This document shows, one piece after another, positions 35,539-48,179 of a stretch of DNA of 64,000 nucleotides. This DNA is from Aralia elata. Taxonomy: Eukaryota; Streptophyta; Magnoliopsida; Apiales; Araliaceae. The translations under genes were made by a program, and so were the position numbers. The first letter of the stretch is position 1. The number at the start of each line of letters is the position of its first letter. The notes beneath the pieces are model-generated. The model worked only from the letters and a program-made list of their open reading frames with translations. It was not told where the DNA came from and did no database searches. The stretch covers positions 434,001 through 498,000 of the forward strand of contig JAVJAP010000028.1 in NCBI GenBank assembly GCA_034770075.1. Reading direction: 5' to 3'.

Positions 35539-38500
35539 TGTAACGATCGCGGATCGTGGGTAGCTTTGTAACGTGAGCCTATGAATTTTATTGAATAAAT
35601 TGAACTTTTATTAATATTATTCCGTGTTATGTGTGTGAATATTTTATTACTACATATGATGTGTAGGTGATAATTTTTGATTGATATTATTTTTATTGAT
35701 ATTGATTAAATCGTTAGAGAAATAGCGCTAAAGCGTTATTTATGCAAGGACGCCTTTTTCGATTTTATGACTTTTCATAATTTCGCCAAAGCGTTAATGA
35801 GAGGGATTAATAATCCAAGTGTGGGATTTTAATTGAGCCCAATTGGTATTAAATTAGAAGCCCAATAGGTTGTTAGTTGAAGCCCAAAACCCACGGGTCA
35901 AGTTCATGAACCAAACCCACCATCCATGACCCACAACCCATGACCCATGAGAGAAATGGGTTATGTTTTCAGCTGAACCATTTGTAGAAGGAAGAAGTGT
36001 ACGGGAGAAGGAAGAGAGGGAGAAGGAATGAAGAACGTGATGCATTTGGGGAGAAGCAATTTCTTGCATTTGGTAAAGAAAAAGGAAGGAGGAACAAATG
36101 GGGAGAAGGGAGGGGGATTACCCGGGCATGGAGAGGAGCAAAGCTCACTCTCCCAGCCATGGGGAGCTGATGCGGGAGAGCATGCTCAGCTCCTCCCACC
36201 TCCAAGAACATCTGATCACTTCCCCTATATATACTCATGCCATTGCAAGCCTTCCATCCTTTTCTTGTTGCTAAGTGTTGAAGCTGGAAAAATTGAGAGA
36301 GTGTAAGAGTTGAGTGAGTTCGGGTGGTTTGAGAAGGCAGAAGGAGTGTGTAGCAGCTGTGCTTAATTCCTCTAGCATCCTATAAGAAGCTTCAAGAGGT
36401 ACACACAATGATATCTTAGCCCATTCCATGATAGCTTCAAGCTTTTAGTTTTGCTATGCTTTGTTGGTAATGTTGCTGAATTTCGTTAGTTAGTTCATGA
36501 ACATGTGTATATGTTATTAGCTCCATTAAACCTTGTTAATCATCTGTAAAAGTGGAACCATGAATGAGAATCAAACCTATGCATAAGGAATCAAGAAATG
36601 GACTGAAATGGACATTAGTGGACTGTTATACATGTTTTGTTAATAATGAAGTTATAATCTTGGTTTGGTTATGTGCATTGGTTGTGTATTGTTGGTATAT
36701 GTCCAGAAGTTATGAGAAATGATTTCAATGTGAAATCTGGGGCACCCATATATGGGCAAAGCTATGAGTTCTGAATTCTAAGGCTATGCCCACAAACTGT
36801 TTGATAAAATGTCTAAGAGAGGAATTTCTCCAAGAACATGAGGACTAAGTGTTATTAATTGATGAAAAGAATGTTTTGATGCATATCTCAGTAATAAAAA
36901 CATGTCTTAAGTCATATTGACTTGTTGTATAATAGCTAAGACATAAAGAGGAAGGATGAATTGGCCTAACTCTTAGTTTCGCTAAATACTAGTTGGACTA
37001 GGCTCTTTGGAGCCAATATTTCGATTTAGTAAAGAGTCTATAAAATTATGAATCCATGAGGGTTTTGTAGTTCATGTTGCAAGCTTTCCATAGCCTCCGG
37101 AACGGCCTAATTCCGACTTATAACGAAGGAGTTATGAAGGTTTGAAGTTTGTATGTCAAAATGCCAAAACGTGTAGGAAACCAAGCCTTGGGGCCAGGCC
37201 ATGGGCGCGGGCGCGGTGGGGCGCCGCGCGGGCGCGCTAGGCATGTTGGGCGTGCTGGGCGCAAGCGGGCGCGCGCGCTGGGCGCATGGGCTTGACAGCT
37301 CTGACCTCCTTTACTAAAATGGCCATAACTTTCTCATACGAACTCCAAATTGGATGATTCAAGATGATTCGGAAAGCTAAGAAGTAGTACTACAACTTCC
37401 AATAATTAGAACTGTAATTTAGTGCTTTTATCAATTTCTAAATTGGTCATTTTTAGGACTATTGTGCATTAGGAAGCAAAAAGAGGGCGTCGTACATGCA
37501 CGTATGTAACGTGTAATGTTTGCAACGCTAAAAGTTATTGTTTTAAGTTCTAAAACTTGTACATTATGGTTTATAATGACTCTTAGCATTAATCGATGAT
37601 GGATTAGACAAGTGTATGAGCATGCTAAACTTATGCATATGAGGCGAATCGGGCGTGCGTTGTGCGAATGTCGAAACGTCGTGTCAAGTGTGTGTAACCT
37701 TGTTTGATATTATGTTTCTAATTAGAATGAAACGTTATAGTGTAATGTAAACCAATATTTGGCATCAATTATGTGGCTAATTGGTATGTGGATACGTACT
37801 CAAATGTGTAGGATTTTTGAAGGACGATTAACGTCAAGTAGTAGCAAGCGCTTAAGGCAAGTTTTCTAACGCTTGTCTAACCCTTGTGTTGAGCAAGTTT
37901 ATTTGATTCATTTGATTATATTCTCATGACTCTCATGCGATGTTTGAAGTTTCAATTTACGCAATACATATATGGTTGTGTGAATTCCTTACTTATGTAA
38001 AATTTTCAGTATTTGCACAAGTATTCGAGCTATGTTATGACATAAATTGTTGAAGCTTTCAAGTTCACATATATATGAACTGTTGTAGAGAACGTCGATG
38101 CCATTTGTTTCGGCTAGACATATATTGAAATATTTTATTGATTTGATAATAAATCCTTGAAATGTTATTGATGATTAAGTAGAGCTATCCAACCGAATTG
38201 CTTTGGTTAGGATTCCGAGACATGAATGAGATGAACAACCCTAATATTAGGGGCAGTTTTTAGTCAGTTATTCTGACAAGGCATCGAGCGCCTAAACAAA
38301 CGCATATAGTCGTTTCCAGCTAGAGTGTTGATCAACATAGAGTACAATAGGCTGATCACCTAGAAGTGCTCGTAAGTAAGACGGTTTGCAGTTATAATGC
38401 TGTGTACCTTTTCAAGAAAGCAAAAGAAAGTTCAAGGTCTTATGACCGCTCAATGTCGTTTCGAAAATATATTTCTAAAACGAAAGCGAAGTATTATTCT

Positions 38501-38910
38501 TGTTTATTCAGAATATTTCACAACTATTGTTCAGTTGTCGAAGAGAAATGATATGCTTGATGATATTGTTATTATTCAACTGTTATACTTGCTGGGCAAT
38601 TGAATGCTTATTCTTGCTTTATATTAAACATTGCAGCTAAGTCCGAGCGGGTCGAAGGTTCCGGTAAGGACAAGGGAAAGGGCAAGATGAACGTCTAGAT
38701 GGCGTCGTAGTTTATTTGTATTAGTAATGTTGTAATACTAAGACTTATTATGTATTTGGAATGATGTTATGGTAATAGAACCTGGGATTGAGAGTAAGAC
38801 GTGTTGTAATAATATAGTAATTACATTCATGTCTATTATGTTGTATGGAATGGGATGTACCGTGTAGCACCGGATTCGGGTTTGAGGTACCCGGATTTGG
38901 GGGCGTCACA
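35539..38910 (+). repeat. 3' LTR of element B
   Basis: Same length as the 5' LTR. Differences are scattered single bases except for a dense patch at 35868-35904 (about ten changes in under 40 bp) opposite 26736-26772. Confidence 0.9.
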
Positions 38911-39234
38911 GATAACATGTAATCAGTTAAAACAGATTATCAGAATAAATCTCATGTAAGAAGGAATAGATAAATAAAACCTGATTAAACCATTAATTAC
39001 GATAAAGGTTCAACATCCCTTAGAACTGAAAATAAGAGTTTAGCCTGACATGCCTTCAATCTTCTCTAATTAGGGTTACAATTGTAGTTGTCAAGATGTA
39101 GATCCTAATATCTAACTAAAACATCTATTTATAGTCCTAAGATAATATCATAAGTCTCCTAGAAATAAAAATCCAATTTGGAGCAGAAATCCTCAAAATT
39201 CCAAAAAAATCAACGTTAGTCAATTCTGGTCAAC

Positions 39235-39440
39235 ATCGACCATCCTCGCTGGGGCGCCAGTTTAAGCCTTAGTTTTCTCGCCGGGGCGAACTCCCGTCGG
39301 GGTGCGGATTTTGTACTATGTTTCTCGTCGGGGCGAGAAACTTCAGAGAGGTCTGGGCCGGGGCGACGCGCTGGGGAGAAAATGGGTAGAGCCTTCCTCG
39401 CCAGGGTGAGAATGATCAAGCCAAAAAGCTCGTCGGGGCG
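39235..39440. repeat. GC-rich motif array (cgccggggcga) in the solo LTR
   Basis: Seven or eight variants of ctcgccggggcgag lie in AT-rich DNA. The core resembles the motif in the LTRs of element A although the surrounding LTRs are unrelated. Not convincingly coding. Confidence 0.75.
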
Positions 39441-39740
39441 AGAATGTCAATTTTTGGATTTTTCGTCTTTTTCTCATTTTAGCTCCGATTTTCTATCTTT
39501 CTCCACTTTTGACTCTGAATCCTCATGAAATCAATAAACAACCTAATAAGTGCATATGCCCAATAAAACATGTAATAAACTAAATATATAGGAATGAAAA
39601 TAAAATGAATATCATGCACTTATCACTTATGCTAAACCCCCTATTTATAGTAAAATGTAATCAATATCTACCACACATCAATTATCACTCTCTTTTTATA
39701 TCATTCATCCATTTTTTCTTCAATCTATATCATCCATGCA

Positions 39741-39830
39741 TTTTTTCAAAAAGATTAATCCATTATCAAAAAGATAAAACCATTATCAAAAAGATAACTC
39801 CATTATCAAAAAGATAAATCCATTATCAAA
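39741..39830. repeat. 20-bp minisatellite 1
   Basis: Units ccattatcaaaaagataaaa, ...aact, ...aaat at 39760, 39780 and 39800, with partial units on each side. Confidence 0.9.
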
Positions 39831-40150
39831 ATTTTTATTATTAATAAATCTATTTTCTGTATTATTGTGTTAAATGTATTAATATCACAGATATCGTATA
39901 CTCGCAATACTGGCAACCAGATCATTTCCAGGAAAGAGGGGGTCTTCCGTAAAAATGGCGCGCAATTAAATAACCCCTTTCCTTGACATAATTTTAAACA
40001 TTGTCAATAATGCTAAAAAATCATATCAAATAATATGTGTTATAGTGTCGTGACAAATAATATAAAATATTATGCAGATACTACTGTAACAATTATTGAA
40101 TCAAAATACTATGTAATTGCTACTTTATCAACTATTGAATCAATAATGTA

Positions 40151-40240
40151 AAATACTGTGCAACACCGTATGTTACTGTGGAATACCGCGTACTACTGTG
40201 GAGTATCGCGTGTTACTGTGGAATAACGCGTGTTACTATT
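40151..40240. repeat. 20-bp minisatellite 2
   Basis: Units tgttactgtggaataccgcg (40171), tactactgtggagtatcgcg (40191), tgttactgtggaataacgcg (40211) plus partial units. Confidence 0.9.
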
Positions 40241-40351
40241 CTTTTATTACCGGATATTTCAATAGTTAACGATAAAAGTCCTGCCGCCAATTTAAAAAGT
40301 TATCGCTTTTTATATCCGACAGTTATTTCATTGTGGGGCCCACCAATCACT

Positions 40352-40982
40352 ACAAAAAAATGGTCCTTTAGTAACGATTTTTCGGGCAACGACTTTATAA
40401 GTCGTTGCTAAAAGTATATGTTTAGCAACGAAATTTGTCTTTCGTTGCAGATTGTGTCAAACTTTCACTTTTTGCAACGAAATTCATAAGTCGTTGCAAA
40501 ATTTCGTTGCTAATTCATTGGCGGGAAAAAATTTCGTTAGAAATTCGTTGCAAAATTTTCGGCCACTTGATTTCCCGTCATCGTGGGCAACGAAAGTTTT
40601 TTTTGTTGCTAAAAATGGGGCTTTAGCAACGATTTTTCAGGCAACGACTTTATAAGTCGTTGCTAAAAATGTATGTTTAGCAACGAAACTTGTCCTTCGT
40701 TGTAGATTGTGTCAGGCTTTCACTTTTTGCAACGAAATTCATAAGTCGTTGCAAAATTTGGAAACAAAAATCGTTAGAAATTCGTTGTAAAATTTCTAAC
40801 CACTTGATTTCTCCTCATCGTGGGCAACAAAAGTTTTTTTGTTGCTATATTTCGTTGCCTAATATGGACCACATTCATTGGCAACAATTTTTATTTTCGT
40901 TGCATATTTTATACAACTTTTTGCAACGACTATTAAAATGTTGCCTTAAATTAAGATAATCCCAATAAGCATGTTTTTGTAA
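40352..40982. mobile_element. CACTA-like non-autonomous element with internal duplication
   Basis: It starts cactacaaaaaaatgg, a CACTA-type terminus. The probable right end, read in complement, is cttacaaaaacatg, a degenerate match. Inside are two direct copies of a ~240-bp block (40371-40621 and 40622-40845). Each is filled with short direct and inverted gcaacgaaa / tttcgttgc motifs, as in CACTA subterminal regions. No transposase. The right end is less secure than the left. Confidence 0.55.
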
Positions 40983-41570
40983 GACCATATTCGGTATTCG
41001 AAGAATTGTCAAAAAATATTCGTATTTAGTATTTAAAAATTATGTCCAAATGCGGAAAATATTCGTTTCTATTTTTTATTCGAATAAACAAATTATTCAA
41101 ATATCCGAATTCGAATGTCAATCACCTAATAAACAATTTATTTATAAAAAGTAAAAATAAAAAAATATTGACCAATTACTAACAAATCACAACCATTTAA
41201 AGTTGTAAAAATATATTTCATAAATGGGAGACATATCAAATACATCATCATTCATAATTGATCATAAAAATCAATTAAAATTTACTAATATAAATTGTAC
41301 ATATATGCTGTATAAATTGTACTTATAAGTTGTTCCATATTATTTAATTTATTTTTTGCTAAATTTAAATGTATATAAGAGAAAAGAGATACATATACTT
41401 AGGGGCATTCTCCAGATCGATACAAAATGTTAAGAAAGGGAATTCAACATGACAAACAGTGAAACTCAGATTCTAAGATAATACAAGAGCATAAGGCCAA
41501 AACAGATCAAATGAGCACTGCATTGGACTTCAAGAACACTGCAGAGCATCCGACCAACAAAACAATAAAC
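40983..41570. other. AT-rich intergenic DNA
   Basis: No gene or clear repeat seen. Poly-A/T tracts and short palindromes only. Confidence 0.5.
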
Positions 41571-41917
41571 GGACGGAATGCTGATTGTGCATATTGGCCC
41601 GTTATTTTTACTGACGTGGCCCGTTATTGCTGACAAGTATCAAACTCCAAACCTCTTCAAACTAGAAACCTTATATTCCAACAAAAGCCACTAGATCAAC
41701 TACCTATTATGCTAAAATTTATGTAATACTAATATTTAAACCACCTAACATCATTTCTATGCATGTGAAGATGAGATAATACACTTTTTGGTCACTGTCC
41801 TAGGAATTGGAATAATAATACTAATTGTAATAATTATTATTGTAATAATAATAATAATAAATTTTAAATAATTAGAATAATAATAAAATAATAATTAAAA
41901 TTTTAAATAATAATAAA

Positions 41918-41949
<32 letters not shown>

Positions 41950-43051
41950 GGTACTAATCCTGCAAAGCCCGTCAGTATTAAGACTTGAACAAAATACAAA
42001 AGATGATATATTGAGATATAAATTTCAACATAGATTTGGCAGCCATGAATAAGTCATGATGCTGCATGCTTGCATTTACCAATGTTAGAAACTAAAAAGT
42101 GTTCACAAGACAAAAGTGTTTGCCAATGCGATAATTAAAATTTTAAATAATAAAATAATAATAATAATTATTATTATTTTAATTATTATTATTTTATTAT
42201 TATTATTATTATTTTAATTAGAATATTAATAATTATTATTATTATTATTATTTTAATTAGAATAATAATAATAATAATTATTATTATTATTTTAATTATT
42301 ACAAGTATTATTATTATTATTATTACAATTATTAGTATTATTGAACTCTGGCAAATCTTTCTATTATAGTGACTATTTTTAATCATTGAACTCTGGCAAA
42401 TCTTTCTATTATAAATATTTGTTATTCGTTAATGTACTCATCTTTGTAATTTATTAGATCGATTCTTATACTTACCCATGAGTTTTTTTAAATTTAAATT
42501 TAATTTGATCGAGTCCTATAACAATAAAAGAAAAATCTGTCAAAATTATAAATTTTACTCGAAAAACATTTATACCCACGTGACTAGTACAAAAAAAACA
42601 AAATAAATTTTGATTCAGTGGTTAAAAAAACTTTGAATGTAATTTTATATTTAGGGTATTTAATTTGTAACTGCTTTATATTATTTTAGGGTATTTTAAT
42701 TATTATTATTATTTTAATTATTATTATTATTATTAATACAATAATAATTATTACAATTATTATTATTATTATAATTATTATTATTATTATTACAATTCCT
42801 AGTATAGTGGCGAAAAAGTGTATTCTCATTTTTACATGCATAGAAACGATACTAGGTGGTTTAAATATTAGTGTTACATAAATTTTAGCATAATAGGTCG
42901 TTGGTTTAGTGGCTTTTGTTGGAATATAAGGTTTCTAGTGTGGAAAGGTTTAAAGTTCAACACTCATGAGCAACATTTTTTTAAAATAATTTTTAAGCAT
43001 GGCAAGCCCAGTTCCACGTTAGCAAAAATATGCACAGTCAGCATTCCGTCC
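41571..43051. repeat. Large imperfect inverted repeat with AAT-rich loop
   Basis: The left arm (41571-41820) and right arm (42785-43051) are complementary over most of their length. Conserved outer tips read ggacggaatgctga and inner blocks include tatgctaaaatttatgtaa and ggaatataaggtttctagt. The loop holds three (AAT/ATT)n clusters (41811-41950, 42137-42340, 42695-42795). It also has a duplicated 44-bp segment (ttgaactctggcaaatcttt at 42342 and 42386). It could be an inverted pair of short elements. No target duplication found. Confidence 0.65.
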
Positions 43052-44511
43052 ATTTTTTCGGACGGAAATTAAAAATAATGACCATTTTATAATTTTTGAG
43101 GGTACAATTATTCGATTGTAACAAAAAAAAATTTGGTGACCACAATAAAAATCGGACCCTAGTACAGTGACCAAAAAGTGTATTATCCCAACAACAAATA
43201 ATGAAGAAACAAATTATAATAGATACTAATTTTTATTTTTATTTTTGCAAGTACACTGCCAAAATAATAAGTCATTTCAAACTATTTGCATTTTCTCAGC
43301 CAAATTTTGTTATGTACTGATTGCATTTGATTTTTCTTTAATAAATTAGTAACCAATTTAATGAAAGTTGTTATAATCTTTTGTTTTAATTTTATGGACC
43401 GATAAAATGTTATTAATATTTTTTAGTTTTTTTTCGTAAAATTATATTACTAATAACATACTTCATTAAAAATTGTTCAAAAGTTTATATGTTTGTTTGA
43501 CTCATAATTGAATTCTACTTGTTTGTTTTATTATTTATTTAAGTATATGCATATGTGTGCTCACTACAAGAAATTGGTGCTCTTGCGAAGGAAATTTTGT
43601 GAGTGAATTGTTTCCTTCCCAAATAAGCCTATTTGTGAGGGACTAATGAAGAAAATTTTTATTTATGAAATAAATTTTATTCACAATATGTAATTAGTGA
43701 CAATTATTTTGTTAGGGAAAAATTCTTCATTACTTTGCTTTGAAGTAAATCTTAGAGAATCAATGATATATTTTCACAAAAAATATTTCTAATTTTAAAG
43801 ATAGATATTAAATTAATATAAAATAATTTTTAAAATTTTAAGTATATATTCTATTAAAGGTACATGTTAATCATTTTAATTACATTAACTAAAGTTTAAA
43901 ATTATAAACTATATTTGGTATACATATATACATAAATATTTTTAGAATTATATAGAGGTACAAATCATACGTTTACGAATAACTGAATGATATAATTGAA
44001 GTATTTGGATAAGTAATATCAATATTATTGATAGAGTTATTGAGCATTTTTTTGTGACAGAGTTACACAAATTAATTATTAACACTAAAAGTAATCGTCT
44101 AAAAAGTGGCCGACTTTATAATATAGATATATACATACCTTCTACGAATGATGAATAATAAATGATTTTGACCCTTCACTTTAAATGACTTTATTACCTT
44201 GATTATCCTTATCTACTTCTGAACAATGCTGGAATTTTTTTAAAAAATAAATAAATTATTGAACAAACACTAGTACAAAACCATAAATAGAAAACACTTA
44301 AAAAAACGACGTTTTTATAAAAAACGCTGTGGTATTTTTTTTGCAATGTTTTTTAACAAAACGTTGTAGATACATATAAGAAAATATTATGTATTTAAAA
44401 TAAGAATTTAATAAATAAAATTCTTATTATGAGACGTGTCGGGTTAAAGGTATAAATATATATGTGCTATATGTACTTATGTGGTAGACTAAAAATGTAT
44501 ATATATGTGTG

Positions 44512-44551
<40 letters not shown>

Positions 44552-45366
44552 TCGAAAGGTAAGATTTAATAGTTAATTAAACTATTAAATTAGTTAGCTT
44601 GAGTTAATTACGAAATGAAATATGGAAGTGAAAAAAAAAATTAATTGATTAATATTAATTAATTGAGATTAAGTTGAAATTATATTATGAATAATATAAT
44701 TTGAACAATAAGCCTTGAAATGACAATGAAGTTATTATGAATTAAAATTCATAAATGAAGTGATTAATTCGCTTAAATTAAAACAGTGAATAAATGTAAT
44801 ATATTTACGAGATGACTTAATATATAAATATTATGCCAAATGGAGATTAATTGAAAATATAAGATGAGGAAATTAATATATTGACTTTAATTAATCGAAT
44901 AAAGGAATTTATTCAATTAAGTGAGAAATGGTAATATGTTACAATAATTAAATGTAACATGGTTAATGGCTTAATATATGATATTACGACAAACAAATAT
45001 AATTGAATACATTTTTGAGACCAATATATAATATATAAATATTGGTGTCAAATTAGTAAATTAAATTAATATTTAATTTATGGTTAATGTATAGGTTAAA
45101 TAAATTGTCTTGAAACAATTTATGGAAGGAATGAGTAAATTTAATTTAATTGTACAATATTAATTGTATAAATTAAAGGTGCTGTTTAAAAATAATTAAT
45201 AAATTAAATATTAATTATTTGAAGTAATGGTTCGTTGCACAAAAAGTGTTAAATTAATTATGGACTTATAATTACTGGAATAATTTTTATACATAATTAT
45301 AAATGTACAAATTATCAAATGATGATTTATTGGAATTACATTACATGTGTGTGTGTGTGTGTGTAT

Positions 45367-45443
<77 letters not shown>

Positions 45444-45784
45444 GAAGTATGCTGAAATTGTTTTGTTTTGGTGTTAGTAGGTTTTGTTGTGCACGCTGCT
45501 AAGTAATATAAGCTAGTCACCTATCTATGTGACTCATTTGGATAAGTAATAAAAAAAACATTTTAGCACATTAGATAAGAGACTAAGTCGGCTAAGTAAT
45601 TTGAGGGGATAAGGATCAACGGTTTTTATTTTTTTATTTTTATTTTTATTTTTTTTGAAATAATCAACGGTTTTTATTTATTCCTTCTGAAAAGTCAAGA
45701 AGTCTATTCACATTCCCTTTTTCTCTTTCATTTGGATATTTTCTCTGTCTTCCTTCTCTATGTATCCAAAACTCTGCAACCATA
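43052..45784. other. AT-rich intergenic DNA with transposon ends and microsatellites
   Basis: No gene. At 43563 cactacaagaaattgg resembles a CACTA-type terminus with no partner seen. At ~44270 cactagtacaaaacc opens another possible short element. (AT)n runs lie at 44506-44541, and a (GT)n(AT)n run at 45346-45440. Confidence 0.45.
45346..45440. repeat. (GT)n(AT)n microsatellite
   Basis: About nine GT units, a short gap, then more than 30 TA units. Confidence 0.95.
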
Positions 45785-46207
45785 GTGAAAACAAGAGGCA
45801 AAAGATAACGCGAGGAACATGATTTTGAGCAGTCGTCAGATCCATTCATAGATCTGGCGTTAGAAGATGAATAGTCGCCGGTATCCTCCTTGTCAAAGCG
45901 CAAAGAGGAAATTCCTTCTACTAAGGGCTCTAACTCCTCTTTTCTTCAGTTCCGTTCTCCATTTATTTTTTCAGATAAGTAAAAATCTACCCTGTTAAAG
46001 AAACAAATAGTGATGGATAAGCATGTTGATGAGCTATTATTTTCTGAAATAAAGGTTATGGAACTGCTAGAATCTGTTGGTCTTGAACGCATGTTATATC
46101 CCTCTTATGAAGTTTATCCTATTCTGATTAAGGAATTTTATGGGAACATGACTATTGTTAATAATTGCGTTACTACAATTGTGAAAACTAAGGTAGATAA
46201 TATGTGA
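45785..46207 (+). pseudogene. Decayed plant transposon-protein ORF (N-terminal piece)
   Basis: One frame stays recognisable over 141 codons with three in-frame stops (TAA 45806, TAG 45872, TAA 45980). It opens VKTRGKR, follows with REEHDFEQSSDPFIDLALED, then KRKEEIPSTKGSNSSFLQFR. The last open part has MELLESVGLERMLYPSYEVY followed by PILIKEFYGNM. The GL....YP.L..EFY.N pattern resembles the putative plant transposon protein domain found in many plant genomes; this comes from memory of the pattern, not a search. The original start codon may be the ATAG just upstream. A CT-rich leader precedes it. Confidence 0.4.
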
Positions 46208-48179
46208 TTATTGTTATGCTTGGACTGTTATTGAGCTGTGAATTAGAAGAGAGTTTAGTTGCTGTTGTGCGGAGAAATAAGGAAGGAAATCTGGGTTTAT
46301 ATATGTATAAACATCTATGACCTCTTTTCCAAAAATGGATGTTTGTGTTGTGTTTGATTTAATGCCTCATAGAGGCTGTCGGCATGAATAAAGGAATTTG
46401 GTCAAGCCTGAGATTTATAAACTCTTTATGCCTGTTTTATAAAGGGACTTAAGTGGATTGAACAAGTAAAATTAAAATTTGAATCTGTTTTGTGAATTAT
46501 GAAGGAGTTAGCTCTTGTGGTAAAACAGTTGCAACAGTACAACTTTGAACCCAGGCTAAGCTTGTTTAAAATGTTTGTTTTAGCCAGTTAGTATTTTTTT
46601 AAAATAGGTTGTTATACCAGCTACAACATACAAAAAAAATTGGATGTGAATGGATCCTTGGTTTGGGAGATTTAAATTAGCAAAGTTAGAGCTGTGGAAT
46701 GGTTCTGCAGCAAGCTAGCAGCCGCAGCTGCGCGCTGCTGGCAGCGCTGTGCTGCAGCAGTCAGCTGGGCATGGCTGGCCTGTTTATTTTGTTTTGCGTT
46801 CTTGGAGCTAAACTCATGTAAGATAGAGATGAAACGATAACATATATAAACTAATATGTTAGTTATAATTAATATATAAAATCATAAATTTATTCAATAA
46901 ATTGAATAAATTAGAAATAAACTATTTAAATTTGAGTTAAGTTAGAATGCATGATGTATTTATGTATTGAGCTATGAATTGTTTATAGTACATTATAAAA
47001 CCAAAAGCATAATGTACTGATATTACTTGGGTTGTTTTGAAATATTTTGAGCATGAAACTATTTAAGATATAGTAAATCTTTAATGCAAGTTATTTGGTC
47101 AGATTGTTGTCAGAGTATTCACTTTGAATTCTTAATGCAAGTTACTTTTTGCTCAGGTATGATAATGTTCCTCCAGAAATCAATAAGTTGAGGTGCAGGA
47201 TACCCTGATATTGTCACACGGTAGCGTAAAAGTTTAAACAGTTCAAGTGAACAATAAAGCTGGTATGGGTTTGTTTCTAGATCTTGTCCTGAAAGTCTAT
47301 TATTTATTAATTTCTAATTAGGTTAATAGACCTGTTCATGGATTATAAATAATATAATAGCAATCAATATGAATTCATGTGTAATTAAATCTATGATGTC
47401 TGTGATTATAGCTAGCATCTTTGGGGCATATACTGTATGGAAATTTGTCGTCTCAAGAAAAGTTTTTCCACATTGACTAATAGCTTCAACTTTTCCATAA
47501 TTGTTGTCCTTTCTATATAGAAATCTAAACATTGTTATTTAAGATTTTGTGATGGTATTTAAGATTGTGTGATGCTTGTGGTTGTTGAATGTGACTGAAA
47601 ATAATAATCTACAAGTCTTGTAACAGAAAATATGTTTACCATTATGCTTACTGAAATTAATTCATGAAATGGCAGATTAAGATTCCAATTTTTTCTTGTA
47701 ATAGAGCAATCATATAGTCGCACTGAAGGTTCTTTTTATATTTGGATTTGTAGCAAAAGATATTCTGATTGCTTATTTGTCTTTTTCTGCTTATGAGCAA
47801 TACGGTGTACATTAGTACCACGTAGCAACTCTATTGTCTTTGATTTTGGCATTAAGTGCCTTTAGTGACCTATTTGCTTCATTTTCCTGACTTGCTATTA
47901 TTTTTAAATATTTGTAGGAAGACTGCTTCTACGACCTGCCTTACAATACTGGGTATCAAATTTTCGTGCTATGTTTACGGAAGACAAGGGACGAAATTAT
48001 GAAGTGTACTCTCTCTATATATGTAGATATATACTTTGATTGAAGAACTGTGGTAGCTTTAGATGGTTAATTGTAAAGATAATGAATGATTATGTAGTGG
48101 ATGATTTTATTAAGTTAATAATATTTTAGTTTTTTGTATTTTTGTCATTATTTGCAATGGGGACATTGAGCCAGCCAGG
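46208..48179. other. Intergenic DNA, no recognised gene
   Basis: No coding frame of interest. A GC-rich patch of cagc/gctg repeats lies at 46710-46765. At ~46501-46590 ttagctcttgtggtaaaac and ctttgaacccagg resemble tRNA-type A and B boxes of a SINE, which is weak. Confidence 0.4.

Larger units (their letters stand above)
26407..38910 (+). mobile_element. Tekay-like Ty3/gypsy element B, young, 12.5 kb
   Basis: Two LTRs of equal length (3372 bp each) flank the primer site, pre-gag ORF, gag-pol and a purine tract. Flanking pentamers are aataa (26402-26406) and gataa (38911-38915), a target duplication with one mismatch. I count by eye roughly 25-30 LTR differences, near 99% identity, so the insertion is recent. 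Gag-pol has only two in-frame stops and no frameshift. It is inserted in an older solo LTR and is the best reference for decayed element A. Confidence 0.9.
25758..39625 (-). mobile_element. Probable solo LTR split by element B
   Basis: The two parts, 25758-26406 and 38911-39625, total about 1.36 kb once element B is removed. The left edge is tgggagctg after cttat (25753-25757). The right edge is gcacttatca followed by cttat (39626-39630), a perfect 5-bp duplication. Read on the minus strand it starts TGATAAGTGCATG, an opening that reminds me of Athila-type LTRs; that lineage call is tentative. No coding frame exists in it, so a solo LTR fits best. The right part holds the GC-rich array at 39235-39440. 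Confidence 0.55.
39631..40351. other. AT-rich intergenic DNA with two minisatellites
   Basis: No gene. 39741-39830 holds about four 20-bp units of ccattatcaaaaagataaat. 40151-40240 holds about four and a half 20-bp units of tgttactgtggaataccgcg. Confidence 0.7.

Noticed and set aside
46501..46590. Possible SINE with A/B-box-like motifs
   Set aside because: Only two short loose matches, with no target duplication or tail that I can confirm.
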